From positions 11,704,451 through 11,768,450 of the forward strand of contig OZ024897.1 in NCBI GenBank assembly GCA_964017195.1: a DNA stretch of 64,000 nt, given 5' to 3'. Made by a program: the position numbers and the translations under genes. Under the pieces are notes generated by a model. That model was not told the DNA's origin. It saw nothing but the letters and a program-made list of their open reading frames with translations, and ran no database searches. Positions 43,201 through 53,882 of the stretch are shown piece by piece. Source of the DNA: Siderastrea radians (taxonomy: Eukaryota; Cnidaria; Anthozoa; Scleractinia; Rhizangiidae). The number at the start of each line of letters is the position of its first letter. Position 1 is the stretch's first letter.

Positions 43201-46200
43201 ATTTAGCGTATTTAGCGTACGTGCAATTATTGATTCATGAATATTTCGCGTCATGTCGCTACCATTCGTCGCACTTCTTGCATACGCTTTAAAAAAATGA
43301 ATACTGATGACCTAGTTTCTCACCCGCGGCTTTAAGTCACGACCACAAATTTAGGAACACGTCGCGAGACACTCGTAAGGTCAAATAGTTTCGACTTGAC
43401 GGTAATAGATTGTGATAACCGCACAAACAATCGTATTTCATACTTTTTTTAAAATAGCCGCCCCCTTTCAGCAGTCACGTTATTTTGTATCCATTATATT
43501 TAGTATTCTATCTTATTCAAACAAAGTTCATGCTCATCCCCATGTCCGCATGCATGTGGACCGATTATTGTTGTTGTTGTTGTTGTTCTTGTTGATGATG
43601 ATTATGATGATGATGATATATTGTTTTTTTTATTATTTTGCATTCAACACTGTGACGCTCTCAGGGTCGAGGTTTTGGACACTTCAGCATCTTTGTTAAA
43701 ACTATAAATCGTTGCATTGGACAGATTCGTATGATCATTGACTCTTATTACAGTTTTCACTTGATTTCCAATTTACAGATTCATTTTGTCAGCTACAACA
43801 CCAAATATAATAACATCAGTACAGCTTTAGGCCACTCAGATGGATTGGCCGTTCTTGGTGTCTTTCTCGAGGTATGCAAGTCAAGGACCCTAACCCTCAA
43901 CCTTACAGAAAACAAAAACCATAATCATATTAACTCTTAATTCCTTTTTTTTTTTTAATGTCTATTTTTCGGTAAGGATAATCTCGAAAGTAGACGTTTT
44001 AGTTCTTTTTGGCGATTGGTGCCTTAAAAACGTTGTTTAAGGCGTTCTTACGTAGTTGTAAGTTAAATGGAACTTAAATGGTGCCTTAGTAGTTTAGTCA
44101 TAGAGTTAAATAGCCCTTCCCACTTAGAGTCAAACTGTCATGATATGTACTCTTCTTTGCAAGAGCGTCTAAGTTTTTGCTTGCCTAATTTGCATCGTTC
44201 CTGAAAGTTTGGGCCAAGAAACGTTCTTTAGGACGTTCTTAGGTAGGTCTAGGTCATACAGATCAGTGGTGAAATCAATTGATGTGGACGTGGCCAAAAA
44301 CCTAAAGTCAGAAAGAAAGTATACGTGGTTGCAGTCAGTTGTTTATTACGACGTGTATTCTGGGTAGTGAATTTAAGTAGCCGAACAGTTATCTTCTATT
44401 TTTATGGAGAAGTGTCTAAATTATGAAGCTAGGTTTCTTTAAGGAGAAATTAAAATTGTGTTAATTCTATTTGCTTTCCTTCTAGGTTGGTCAAAATGCA
44501 AATGATGAATATGAAAAGTTCTTGTCTCACGCTGACAAACTAGTAAACAAAAGTAAGCTGTCATTGTTCATTTTCATAAGACCAGTATCTTATGACTGTT
44601 GTCACAGAAGAGTACTCTTTTTGTAGAACACAACGCCTTGGGGTCTGGAATCTTTTAATTCTTTGCCCGTATTTTCTTATTTAACTCCTCAAACCTTTCC
44701 TTCACAGGTTCGGAAGCTATGATTCCAGCCTTTAACCTTGGCCCACTTCTTCCTGCCAACAAGTCTAAGTTTTACCGGTACAACGGCTCTCTCACCACCC
44801 CCACGTGCAACGAGGCTGTCACCTGGACTGTTTTCAATCACACGGTTGAGATATCGCAGGGTCAGGTAAGACTATTTACTATTCGTCAGTTTTTGTTGCT
44901 GCCATTGTTTTTTTTTCTCGTTGTTATTGCTGTTGTTGTTGTTGTCGTTACTGTCGTTGTTGTTGTTGTTTTGGAGCATTTGCACCCCAGGGTTGGGGTA
45001 CTCCGGATTTCAAGTGACGGGGAGGTGCTAGGGATCTCTTTGGGTTTGAAATTATTTGAAGTATGTTTTCGGCGGTTTGTAAGAATGACTAATAGATCTG
45101 GGAAAGTTTATTTCGATAATATGATAAATAAGTAAACAAACAAACAAAACAATCCTTTCCGGGGACTTGTAGGCTCCAAAATTCAGTATGGGGTTTGCAT
45201 GGTTGGGTTTCATTTTTGTCCAAGGGATTTTTTTGGGTTTTAATTTATATCCCCATTGCACTTCCCTGTCACTTGAAATAGAGAATACCCCCCCTTCCGG
45301 ACTTGCACTCACACAATTCAAAGTTTTGTAGTTTGTGCGCGACAAAGGCCAAAATACTACCAAAACTTGTAATTAATAAAGAAGTACAACTGGCAGCAAA
45401 TCCATTGCCTGATTTATCAAGTAACAAGGTGAACATAGGCGTGTTGAAATAATCTTGAAGGTGAAATGGATAAATGGAGAAAATCCTTAAGAGTGAACAT
45501 TCAAATTCAAAGCTAGCAAACTGTACTTTCTTACAGTACTGATCGGGTTTTTAACATTTTAGTTTTATAACGGCTTTTGAAAATTTTTTACCTGTTTTGT
45601 GCTCGGCCGCCCTTATTACTGTACTGCTTTCTGTACAAAGCTGTGCTTTGAAGCAAGTCCGGTAGAGAATTAAAATTCATTGACGGACACCCGGAACAAC
45701 AGTTAACGAGCCCACCCAAAAACAAGCCAGAAACGAGAGCGAAAAACAACGAGGCCGTACAAGTAAAATTAAATAACAGCTTTAGACGAAATTGCTGTTG
45801 TCTATGTCATGAAATACTGTTATTGCAGCAAGAAGACATTTTAATATCTTCTTGCTGCAATACTGAAAAGTGAATTCCGGAAGAGACACGTTTGCAGTAA
45901 TTAAAAAAGTTGGGCCACCTTTTTAAAGCCACGATCTTTTTTCACCCTTTCTCGTGGTAGGTAAAGATGCTAGCGAACAGTGCACTGATGAAAGTTACTG
46001 ACGAAAGTTTGACCAAAACTAAACCATTACTTTTAGGTTTCCGTTGACGTAAACATGACTTTTGTATGTTCCAAGTTCTAAACCTTGCTAACATGTTTCC
46101 TTTGAAAAGAAAGTCTGCTTATACGTTTATTTTCTATTCACAGTTGGATGCTCTCTTCACCCTCAAGATGAACAGCACCATGCATATTCTGAACAACTAC

Positions 46201-46413
46201 CGCCCCGTGCAAAGTCTCAACAGCCGAATGGTGATGGAAAGTTCCAAAGCTCCACCAACAACATCAAGCACAGCCGCAGCAACATCAAGCACAGCCGCAA
46301 CAACATCAAGCACAGCTACAACACCATCTGTGAAGGGCGACGATGGAATTGCTCTAAAAATGTCTAATGCTGTGTTGCTGTTTATGCTGTTTGGTGCTCT
46401 TTTCTTGCGCTAA
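40241..46413 (+). CDS. secreted, probably GPI-anchored alpha-carbonic anhydrase (paralogue 1)
   Basis: Seven coding exons join in phase: 40,241-40,304, 40,820-40,849, 41,934-42,250, 43,779-43,871, 44,486-44,552, 44,708-44,865 and 46,144-46,413, giving 332 residues. The enzyme interconverts CO2 and bicarbonate. Residues 1-21 are a signal peptide. Zinc ligands are H114 and H116 (FHLHWG) and H139 (EIHF, across an exon junction). E126 (GSEHTVDG) and T220 (SLTTPTC) match Glu106 and Thr199 of human CA II; H86 may be the proton shuttle. C40 and C224 match the disulfide of extracellular isoforms. After the domain come a Thr/Ser/Ala-rich linker with TTSSTA repeats and a hydrophobic tail (NAVLLFMLFGALF) without a cytoplasmic part, as in GPI-anchored proteins. 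It would act at the cell surface. A role in calcification or carbon supply is inference. An AATAAA lies near 46,871. Confidence 0.95.
42251..42600. repeat. degenerate tandem repeat beginning at a splice donor
   Basis: Intron 3 begins with repeated GGGTACTGTATATACC-like motifs, some in inverted form. The same motif starts intron 3 of gene 2 (55,906-55,970). Confidence 0.7.
43570..43618 (+). repeat. GTT/GAT microsatellite
   Basis: Runs of TTG followed by GATGAT in intron 3 of gene 1. No coding meaning. Confidence 0.7.
44983..45297. mobile_element. inverted-repeat element in gene 1 intron 6
   Basis: Imperfect inverted ends sharing TTTCAAGTGACGGGGAGGTG and its complement, preceded by a GTT-rich microsatellite (44,930-44,973). 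Noncoding. Confidence 0.5.
45826..45867. repeat. perfect 16-bp hairpin in gene 1 intron 6
   Basis: TATTGCAGCAAGAAGA, a 10-base loop, then the exact complement. It lies in the sense intron, so the transcript would fold. The stem is shorter than in a usual miRNA precursor. Confidence 0.7.
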
Positions 46414-48456
46414 GTGGTCTACGTCTGTGATAGCTCAGTTCCTGCAACTTTTCCTAAGCTCTTTGACTTCCGTTTTCATGCCGGCTTCTGGACAACTTCT
46501 TCTGGTGTCGGCCTCTGATCAAAGAGCCTAAGAGAAAAACAGAGAGGATACCGGCAGACAGCCCACGGGGAAGAGGTGTTACTGAAAGACAAAACTGAGA
46601 ACTGAGTGTGCAAGGAACTTGTCCTGTGCACGGAATTGCAAGTAGCGACATTCTTGTTTTTTCTTTGTTTTTGTCCTTTTCTTTCTTCACTCCGTAAGGC
46701 TCGGTATTTTAAGAGAGAAGTTGTGTTTCTGCCAAACTTTTTGCTGATTTCGCATTAATTAAACCTTGAAGTGCCAATAGTCACAAGCATCTATAGCTAG
46801 TTTCTCCCTGCTGAATACTTGATACGCTAACAATACTTGATCATACGAATCAAGTAAACGATCACCAAAAATAAAATCTCTTGACGTTTAAGTAAATTCT
46901 CCCTGGTAGGACCATAACAAATATATGCAGTGAAAAGCAAGAGGAATATGCCTGTTGCCTATTTGGGGCTTATAAAGGGTTAACATTTTCATGGCCATCT
47001 ATGACAAGATATGGAATTCCATATTGCCGATTAATTTTTTGGGCCCGGGCAGGCAATCGGCGGGTGGATTAAGTTATAACATTTGCCTTTCAGTTTTCTT
47101 GTTCTTCAGTACCTTCTTCTGGGGCTGTGTCCGTTATGCACTGTTATTTTTTCGCACTTAGTATTTAGTATTTTCAAGGCAGCGATGACGACATCGGGTG
47201 GTTACTGTTATCATTAAACTCTCAATCTCGGTCATTGAATTTCCAGCTTTCCGATTGGTTCACCGCACATAGTTTATTAGTGAATAACCCTGGTTTTTGC
47301 CTTATAAGGAATTTGGATGCCATGCCAAACGCCGCGGTGTTCAAAAGTTTTCGCCGGGATGCAAAAGTTTCGTTTTGAAATATGGGAAAAATTCCATAAA
47401 GGACTACCGAAGTTGAGAGTTTAGTAAAACAATTGTTCCACCCGCGATTGTTGGATATAAGATGATATTAGTATAAACCACACCAATAGATAGTGCTTTT
47501 TCGCGCGCTCTGATTGGCTACTCAAACTTATAGCTGCCACGCTGTACCTAGTTAGCTTATTGATTAGTGTTACTGAAACAGGAACATTGCAATAAAAAAC
47601 TGTGATGCAATCTCATGTAACGCTTTTCAAAATTCACAGTAAGGAGACAATTATGCAACCCTTGAGGAATGTATTACCTTAGTGATATATAAAAGATGAA
47701 AAAAAGGGAAGACTCAAAATGGGAAGAACACATGAAATAGTCGAGAAGCTAGGCCAACATTTCGCTGAGAGGTTTAAGGGTCGCCGATTAGTCAAGGGCG
47801 ATCAGTCCTATAATACAGAGGTATTTTTGCAAAGGTTATGTCTATGGGGAAAAGCAGATCTTAGCACGACCTATTGGAATCTAAACAGAAAAATGAGGTT
47901 AACCAAGCATTTTTCAGCAACTATAACTAAAAAAGCTTTAAAATACAAGGAATGTATGGCCGCATTTTCTTTCTAAAGTTAAGATCAATTATCTCTGAAA
48001 AATGCGTGGTTACCCCCCAATTTTCTTTTTGGATTCTGATAGCCCTGGTATAGTCACGAGTATTCCACAGATTTTTGGTCAAAACTGTGCTAAAATTATC
48101 CGTAGCTAACTTTATCCACGCCCAGCATTGTGTTTGAACATTAAAGGAACATATTAACTTAATTTCATTAAAAGAAAACAAACCATGACCATTTAATATC
48201 GATTTAATGTCAACAAGCTTAAAGATTTTAGAAAATTTTAGCCTAATTTTTTCAAGTTGCAATCCATTTCTATCCGTGCCATCCGTATCAGGAAACAACA
48301 AAAAATAGCTTCAGTGAAGTAATATAGTCTTTAATTAATAACAAAACTAGACCATTATTTGTGGGTGTACATTTATGTGAGGACATATTTGTGATTTTTA
48401 AAGCGAACTAAAACAGCGTCACTTTGCCCCTTTACGAAACTCGAATATCTCGGACC
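46414..48456. other. 3' flank of gene 1 and intergenic sequence
   Basis: Contains a possible polyadenylation signal near 46,871 and a dispersed repeat fragment near 47,505-47,530 shared with 9.9 kb. Two overlapping open frames near 47.7-48.3 kb have no recognisable family. Confidence 0.45.
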
Positions 48457-48700
48457 TGGGGTCCGTTTCTCGAAAGTCCCGATAACTTTTCGGGCCCGTT
48501 AAGTATTTTTTCGAGCTCATTTATTTGTCAGCTGATGGTAATTATCGGCGCAAAGTTAGCCATATGCTTCACGAAATTATTAAGGTTAAAATTTAGCTTT
48601 CAAAACCAATAACAATTTGTATAACTATTCGAGAATATTGTGCACCTAAAATAGTTTTTGGACCCGAGAAGCTATCGGGACGTTCGGGAAACGGACCCCA
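48457..48700. mobile_element. 244-bp inverted-repeat element
   Basis: Ends TGGGGTCCGTTTCTCG and CGGGAAACGGACCCCA, flanked by GACC on both sides (48,453-48,456 and 48,701-48,704), a probable 4-bp duplication. Noncoding. Confidence 0.75.
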
Positions 48701-49819
48701 GACCCGAGATGAGCAGAACCTATGCGCAGTAACAAAAGAAGGCACCGTCCTCAATGTAAGACACCATTTCGTTGCTAAAAGTGAAGTGTGTCCTTGTGCT
48801 CAATGCAGTTTGCATAGCAAGTTGTGTTTTTAAAAGGACTGAAAGAAACAGAAAGAAACCATGGCATTCTTAAAGGAACCACAATGTGGATGGCAATAGT
48901 TTTTTTTCGCCTTTTCAGCTGGTGCTGTAAGCAGTGAAATCTCTTCAGTTCTGATGAGCCAATCGGGAACAAGGCTTGTGACGTCGTTTACGAGAGTTTC
49001 CCGCGCCGCTTGACGCCGATTGCATGTTTCCCGCGCCTTGCACTCCTTGCTCCCGACTAGTTTCGTTCGGTTCATTTCTTCATTTGCAATTGTTGTTGGC
49101 TATATTGTTTTTTTTTGTGTGTGTGTGGTTCTGTTTCAACATGAGATACACAATCTTCCTACCCAACTGCAGACCTGCTTGTCAAAAGTTTCTCCCTTTC
49201 AAGTTAAAATAGCAAGAATCTAGGCCCTACTCAGTCTAGCAGGCAAAACAACACAAATTTTCAGACCTTCAGTTGTTAAAACCTATAATCGTTTTCAGAC
49301 AAAAACTACTCAAGAACCAGTTAATTTGGGGGTAGCAAACACATAAATAGCTTATAAGGGGGAGTGCCCCCAACCCCGCCCAATCTAGGATTTAAAGCTA
49401 CAGAAATCTGTTATTAGCTCTTTCACTTCTTAGGGTGTAATAAGTTCAAAGGTGTCTTGCAAAGTAGCAAAAGGAAACTGAAACAGCGCTACACAGTTTT
49501 CGCTTTATTTCATTACAAATTGAAAAGGTTTTGGAAGTGAAATATAGGAAATATTGCCTGGCTTCAAATGAAAGGGGTTAGCTTTTGAAGACACTGTGGT
49601 GCTGCGTTGATGGGGAAATGAAACACAAAATTTTGGATTTATTGATAAGGTAAATTGGCCATAATTGGCCTCCTTAATTTCCTTGTCAGCTTTGTTGATA
49701 AACTGGGCCAAATTACTGCCTAGCCTTACTCAAGGGCCTCTAAGTACAACCTAAGCGCGTTTGAGGAAGTACCGACTTGAACCTTACTTGGTGGTCATGG
49801 ACAAGGCGGCCAAGTTTAA

Positions 49820-50023
49820 CCCTTTAAGCCCCAATATCAACATGGATGTTCTCGTCACTCTCCTCCATATATTTCTTATGGTACTAGTTGGGAGAATTAG
49901 CTTTTTTAAAAAAACCTTTTGACGTTGGTGATCATTTCCTTTATTCTCGTGACCTGTATGTCTGATCAACTAGTGTTATCGTGAGGAGAAATTAGATGCT
50001 TGTCACTATTGGGGTTTAAAGGG
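49820..50023. mobile_element. small TTAA-flanked inverted-repeat element
   Basis: Ends CCCTTTAAGCCCCAATATCA and the complement of CCCTTTAAACCCCAATAG, flanked by TTAA on both sides. 204 bp, noncoding. A decayed relative occurs near 54,987-55,189. Confidence 0.65.
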
Positions 50024-50349
50024 TTAAAGGAGGCCAAGTACGCCGCCAAGTATGATGTTCATATGCATCACTCTTGATGTTGCACCTGATCAATTGGAAA
50101 GGAGAATTGTCAAGCCAACTGAAAGCAATGTACAGCGTAGCGAAATGTGATTGACATTTCTAACTAGTAACGTACTTTGTTTTCAAGTGTGACGCCAGAT
50201 TTTTCAAAGTGCTAGTTGGGATTTTCAGGTACGCTTACTTGAAGTATATTTACCTCGTACTAGCAAACCAAATGCAAATGAAAGATTAAGCTGCATGAAA
50301 GCCCCTGGTAGCCATCAGCCATGGACGCAACTGGAGCATTTGCAAAAAG

Positions 50350-50800
50350 AAAGCCTGAAAAAAGAATTCTGGCAAGCTTGATCAGGATTCGAACTCATGA
50401 CCCTGCGTTACAGGTGTGGTGCTCTGCCAACTGAGCTACCAGCTGGCTTGCTAGCTCACAGGTAGAACACTGCAACGGTTAACAATGAATCGTGGGTTCG
50501 AATCCTGTACAAGCATGAATTTTTTAGGCTTTTTTTGTGCAACTCCTTGAGTTGCGCTTGTGACAGCGAGGGCCTGCGAATGGAATTCATCTGCAGTTCA
50601 CGTATATGGTATTTCATATATTTCTCTTCATCTATTTATCTCCAACGTGTATCATTCGGAAAGCGCATAATGACTAGCTTCCAGTCTGTATGCTAGCTCA
50701 GTTGGCAGAGCCTGAGACTGCATATCCCAGGTCATAGGTTAGAATCCCATTCGATTCAGCACATTTTTCCAGGCTTTCTTTTCGCAGTTGCTCAAAGTTG
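50350..50800. repeat. three diverged tRNA-like units (SINE-like)
   Basis: tRNA-like cores at about 50,372-50,443 (minus), 50,443-50,512 (plus) and 50,687-50,757 (plus). Each has A- and B-box-like motifs (TAGCTCAGTTGG, GGTTCGAATCC) and an AGGCTTTCTTTTCGCA-like tail. Flanks resemble those of the 36.8-39.2 kb array (GACAGCGAGGGCCTGCG, TATGGTATTTCATATAT), so they are old members of the same family. The first two sit head to head. Confidence 0.7.
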
Positions 50801-51184
50801 CATGCAAAACTGCGTCTTTCATGTGTTATTTTTCAATGGCTCGGTTTTCTTTGTTCTTTTCAGGTGCATATACCACATATATACCCCCCTCGCTCAAGGT
50901 AATTAATTCTTACTATAGATAAAGGTTGAAAACGAAGTACGCGTACTGTATTTAATGCAAAGCGGATTTAAACATTGTTTTTGGCGCAAATAAAATCACA
51001 ACACTCAGTCGACATGGGAACCTTGAAAAGTAATTAAACAAATTCACAATTTGTAATTAGGTCGCATGGGAGCAAAAAACAATGTCCAAAACAATAGAAT
51101 TTCAATGAGGGCCGGGTAGGCGCGTAAAATTGTACGCGATAGCCAATCAAGAGGTTGCAAACGACTTGGGGATTGAACAAGCTG

Positions 51185-51269
51185 AACAAGGTTGACCGAC
51201 CCAAAGATCAATCAACCACTGTCGGTTGACTTCAAGAAGATCAAGATCTATCAAGAACTACAACGAAAG
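51185..51269 (+). promoter_or_regulatory. probable noncoding first exon of carbonic anhydrase gene 2
   Basis: The GACCCAAAGATCAATCAA block and an exon-like segment ending in CAACGAAAG with donor GTAAAT at 51,270, conserved with copies A and B. The acceptor would be at 53,859-53,860, giving a 2.6-kb intron. Confidence 0.6.
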
Positions 51270-53882
51270 GTAAATTTTTGCGTTCATTTATCTATATCTT
51301 CGTTATTTTTTGCCTTCCAATGAAGCACTAGTGTAGTTTTACAACCATGACTTAAAATTCCTCGTTAATGGAGAGTTAATTTTATGATTTTTAAGTGTTA
51401 GAAGGTGTGTTATGTTTGGCCCTGTATATTTCTTTCGTAACACGATAATTTAATAGTGTCTGTCCGGTTGACGAAGGTTTAATTTTCTGATGGCGAAAGG
51501 CCCTTTCTCCAATATCGTATTTTAAGAAGTTTCCTGCCAGTTTCAAGTTGTGATTGTCTCGTCAGAAAATTTCAAGTGTCGAGAGGTTCGCGTTTTTGAT
51601 TATAAACCTTATCATGTCAATAGAGTTCTGAGTTGATCGGACCGTTACTGGCCGGTAGATAAGATTCTTATATCTAACGGGTAAAGTTTATCCTAACTAC
51701 GGATAATGTTGTCTGATTACCAAGGGCCAAGCTTGATCCACGGCGGAATGATTTGGCAATAAACTTATCAAAACCACGATTCTCCACAGGGAATATATGC
51801 TAAAATTGCAGTTCGATTGTCAAAACTAAGTGCACACGATAAATTACACAAATAACTTGGTCAGTTACATAAGCCGAAAGGTAATCTTTCAGATAAGCTC
51901 GAATGCAGTATAACTCTTTTCTGACCTTGCGAGTGTTCTAGTTTTGCAGTCTCCTGTGATGACAGAGTGGATCGCTCCCATTCGCGAGACTTTCGTGAAC
52001 CCGTCGCAAACATATTTTGTGGTACGTAAAAATATCGCTGAAATGTACATCATCAACACTGAAACTGAGATTGAAACTCCTTTATATCTAAACGGCCAAG
52101 TCAATACGTAAAATCTCTGCCTGAGTTAACGCCTAACGTTAATACTATGTGACCGGCGGTACAGCATTTAAGTCCGAGGTGTTGCCTGTAGTATATAGCA
52201 GGTTGGACAGCTTGCTGTTGCGAGGTTTCGTCTTCGATCAAACTGAAGTGGGACTGTTCATATTTCGAGTAAGAACGAGTCAGAAGATATGGAAAAATTT
52301 GTGAAAAATTGGGACTCGTACGTGGTCATCGAAATGAAGAAAACAAATTCAATATACATTTTTATGTAAATCAAGGTTATAAGTCGGACAATGCTGTCAA
52401 GTGAGCTTTCTATGTTCTTAAAACTCTTTTTGTTAAAGTCTAAAGCTAGTTTTATCAAACAGTTTATAAGGTATCGACACAAAGGTGCTCGGTCAACAAC
52501 ATCCGAATTTTATCCCGTCGGAGGTCAGGCTCAATCATAGAAAACAGAACTGAAAACTGAGAAGAAAAATACAATACTGCGATTTCAAACTGCTCCTCAA
52601 TGTCTGTTACGAGCAAAGCAAACAAAACATCAAGACAAAAACAATAACACAGAAATCAAGGTGCTGTTGCTAAGGAGACATAACAGGGCAACCAAATTCA
52701 ATGGATAAACATTTTACTAGTAATAAAGGTTACTGATTACAGTGCTTTGTAAAACTGATTACAATGCTTTGTAAAAATTGCCTCTATTAGCGCCGGCATA
52801 GCATGGCGGGTTGTTCCCTCGAAGAGGCCAGGTTTGAGCGGCAAAGAGCGGCGAAGGCGCCATGGGAATTGTGAATTTTTTTCACATACCGCCATCTACA
52901 CAGAATTTTTTCAAAACTGATCAGTCTTGAAACGCAAAAAATATTGAAATTTACCGAACGAAGTTTAAACTATTAAAGTCGGTAATTTAAAGGTGCGGCA
53001 AATAAAGAGAGATTGGAGATTGAGAAATGAAGTCCATGCTGTGATGAAGAATTTCAGACCAACCGCTTCTTTTTCCTAAACGTAGTTTTCTAATTAAGTT
53101 TCGAAAGTTATACGCGTTAACTTTGGTTTTTCTTTGAAAAAAACTCTATCTACTTTCTTAACCGATCAACGTAAAACACAAACCAGTTGCTTCTTACTTT
53201 CTTTACTAAACGCATTTTCCCGCTTTACATTATTTGCTTTGAGTCAGTAACTGGCCCAGTTATGTTATTAAAACCAAGTAATTATAACTTCTGTCGTAAG
53301 CGAAATCTCCTCAAAATTCAAGAGGAAGTCAGATATCGAGTGGTTCCCTCAAAGGGGAACCAATCGTGATTAATTTCTAGAGATTTTTCAAGACAAGAGA
53401 ACAACTTGAAAAAAAATGGCCCAACTCTTAGGCTATAAAACGGTGTTCCTCCTAGGGGATTAACGGCAAAGACACGACAATCACGTAAATCAGCGTAATT
53501 TTATTATCTTCTGCGATAGTTTTCTATGTTTAACGTGTATGTATGTACAAGTAGTATCTCTCGTTGAGCCAAAAATCACCCAAATCAACTGTGGCCAATA
53601 ACACTAGCCCTGAAGAAATGAACCGACGAAAACTCGACTGGATCAAAACTATATAATATAAGTAGCCGCGCAAAGCGCGGGAAGCATGCAACGGTGTAAA
53701 GCGCGGGAAACTATCAAAAGTCAAGTCACGAGCCTTGATCCAGTTTTCCTCAGCAGAAAAACATTTCACTGCTTACAGTTCTATCCCGAGCGGGTAAAAA
53801 AAAATGTCATCTTCAAAGTGACCCCTTTAACAATTTCATGATTTCTTGTGTTTCTTTCAGGGAACGTTGAAGCTTGTCAAAC

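Larger units (their letters stand above)
49130..53100 (+). repeat. segmental duplication copy C, 5' region of carbonic anhydrase gene 2
   Basis: Homologous to copies A and B in the same order: a TTTTCAGACC-type block, TGTCCAAAACAATAGAATTT, the noncoding exon, TTATATCTAACGG, GATAATGTTGTC, and a block with GAGGCCAGGTTTGAGCGGC. It is interrupted by unrelated sequence between about 49.5 and 50.9 kb that includes a small element and tRNA-like repeats. Confidence 0.75.

Noticed and set aside
44719..45135. 138-codon frame as a separate gene
   Set aside because: It is exon 6 of carbonic anhydrase gene 1 read through its donor into a GTT-rich intron.
47719..48301. Two overlapping open frames on opposite strands
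   Set aside because: No recognisable family, no splice context or repeat link; probably chance frames.
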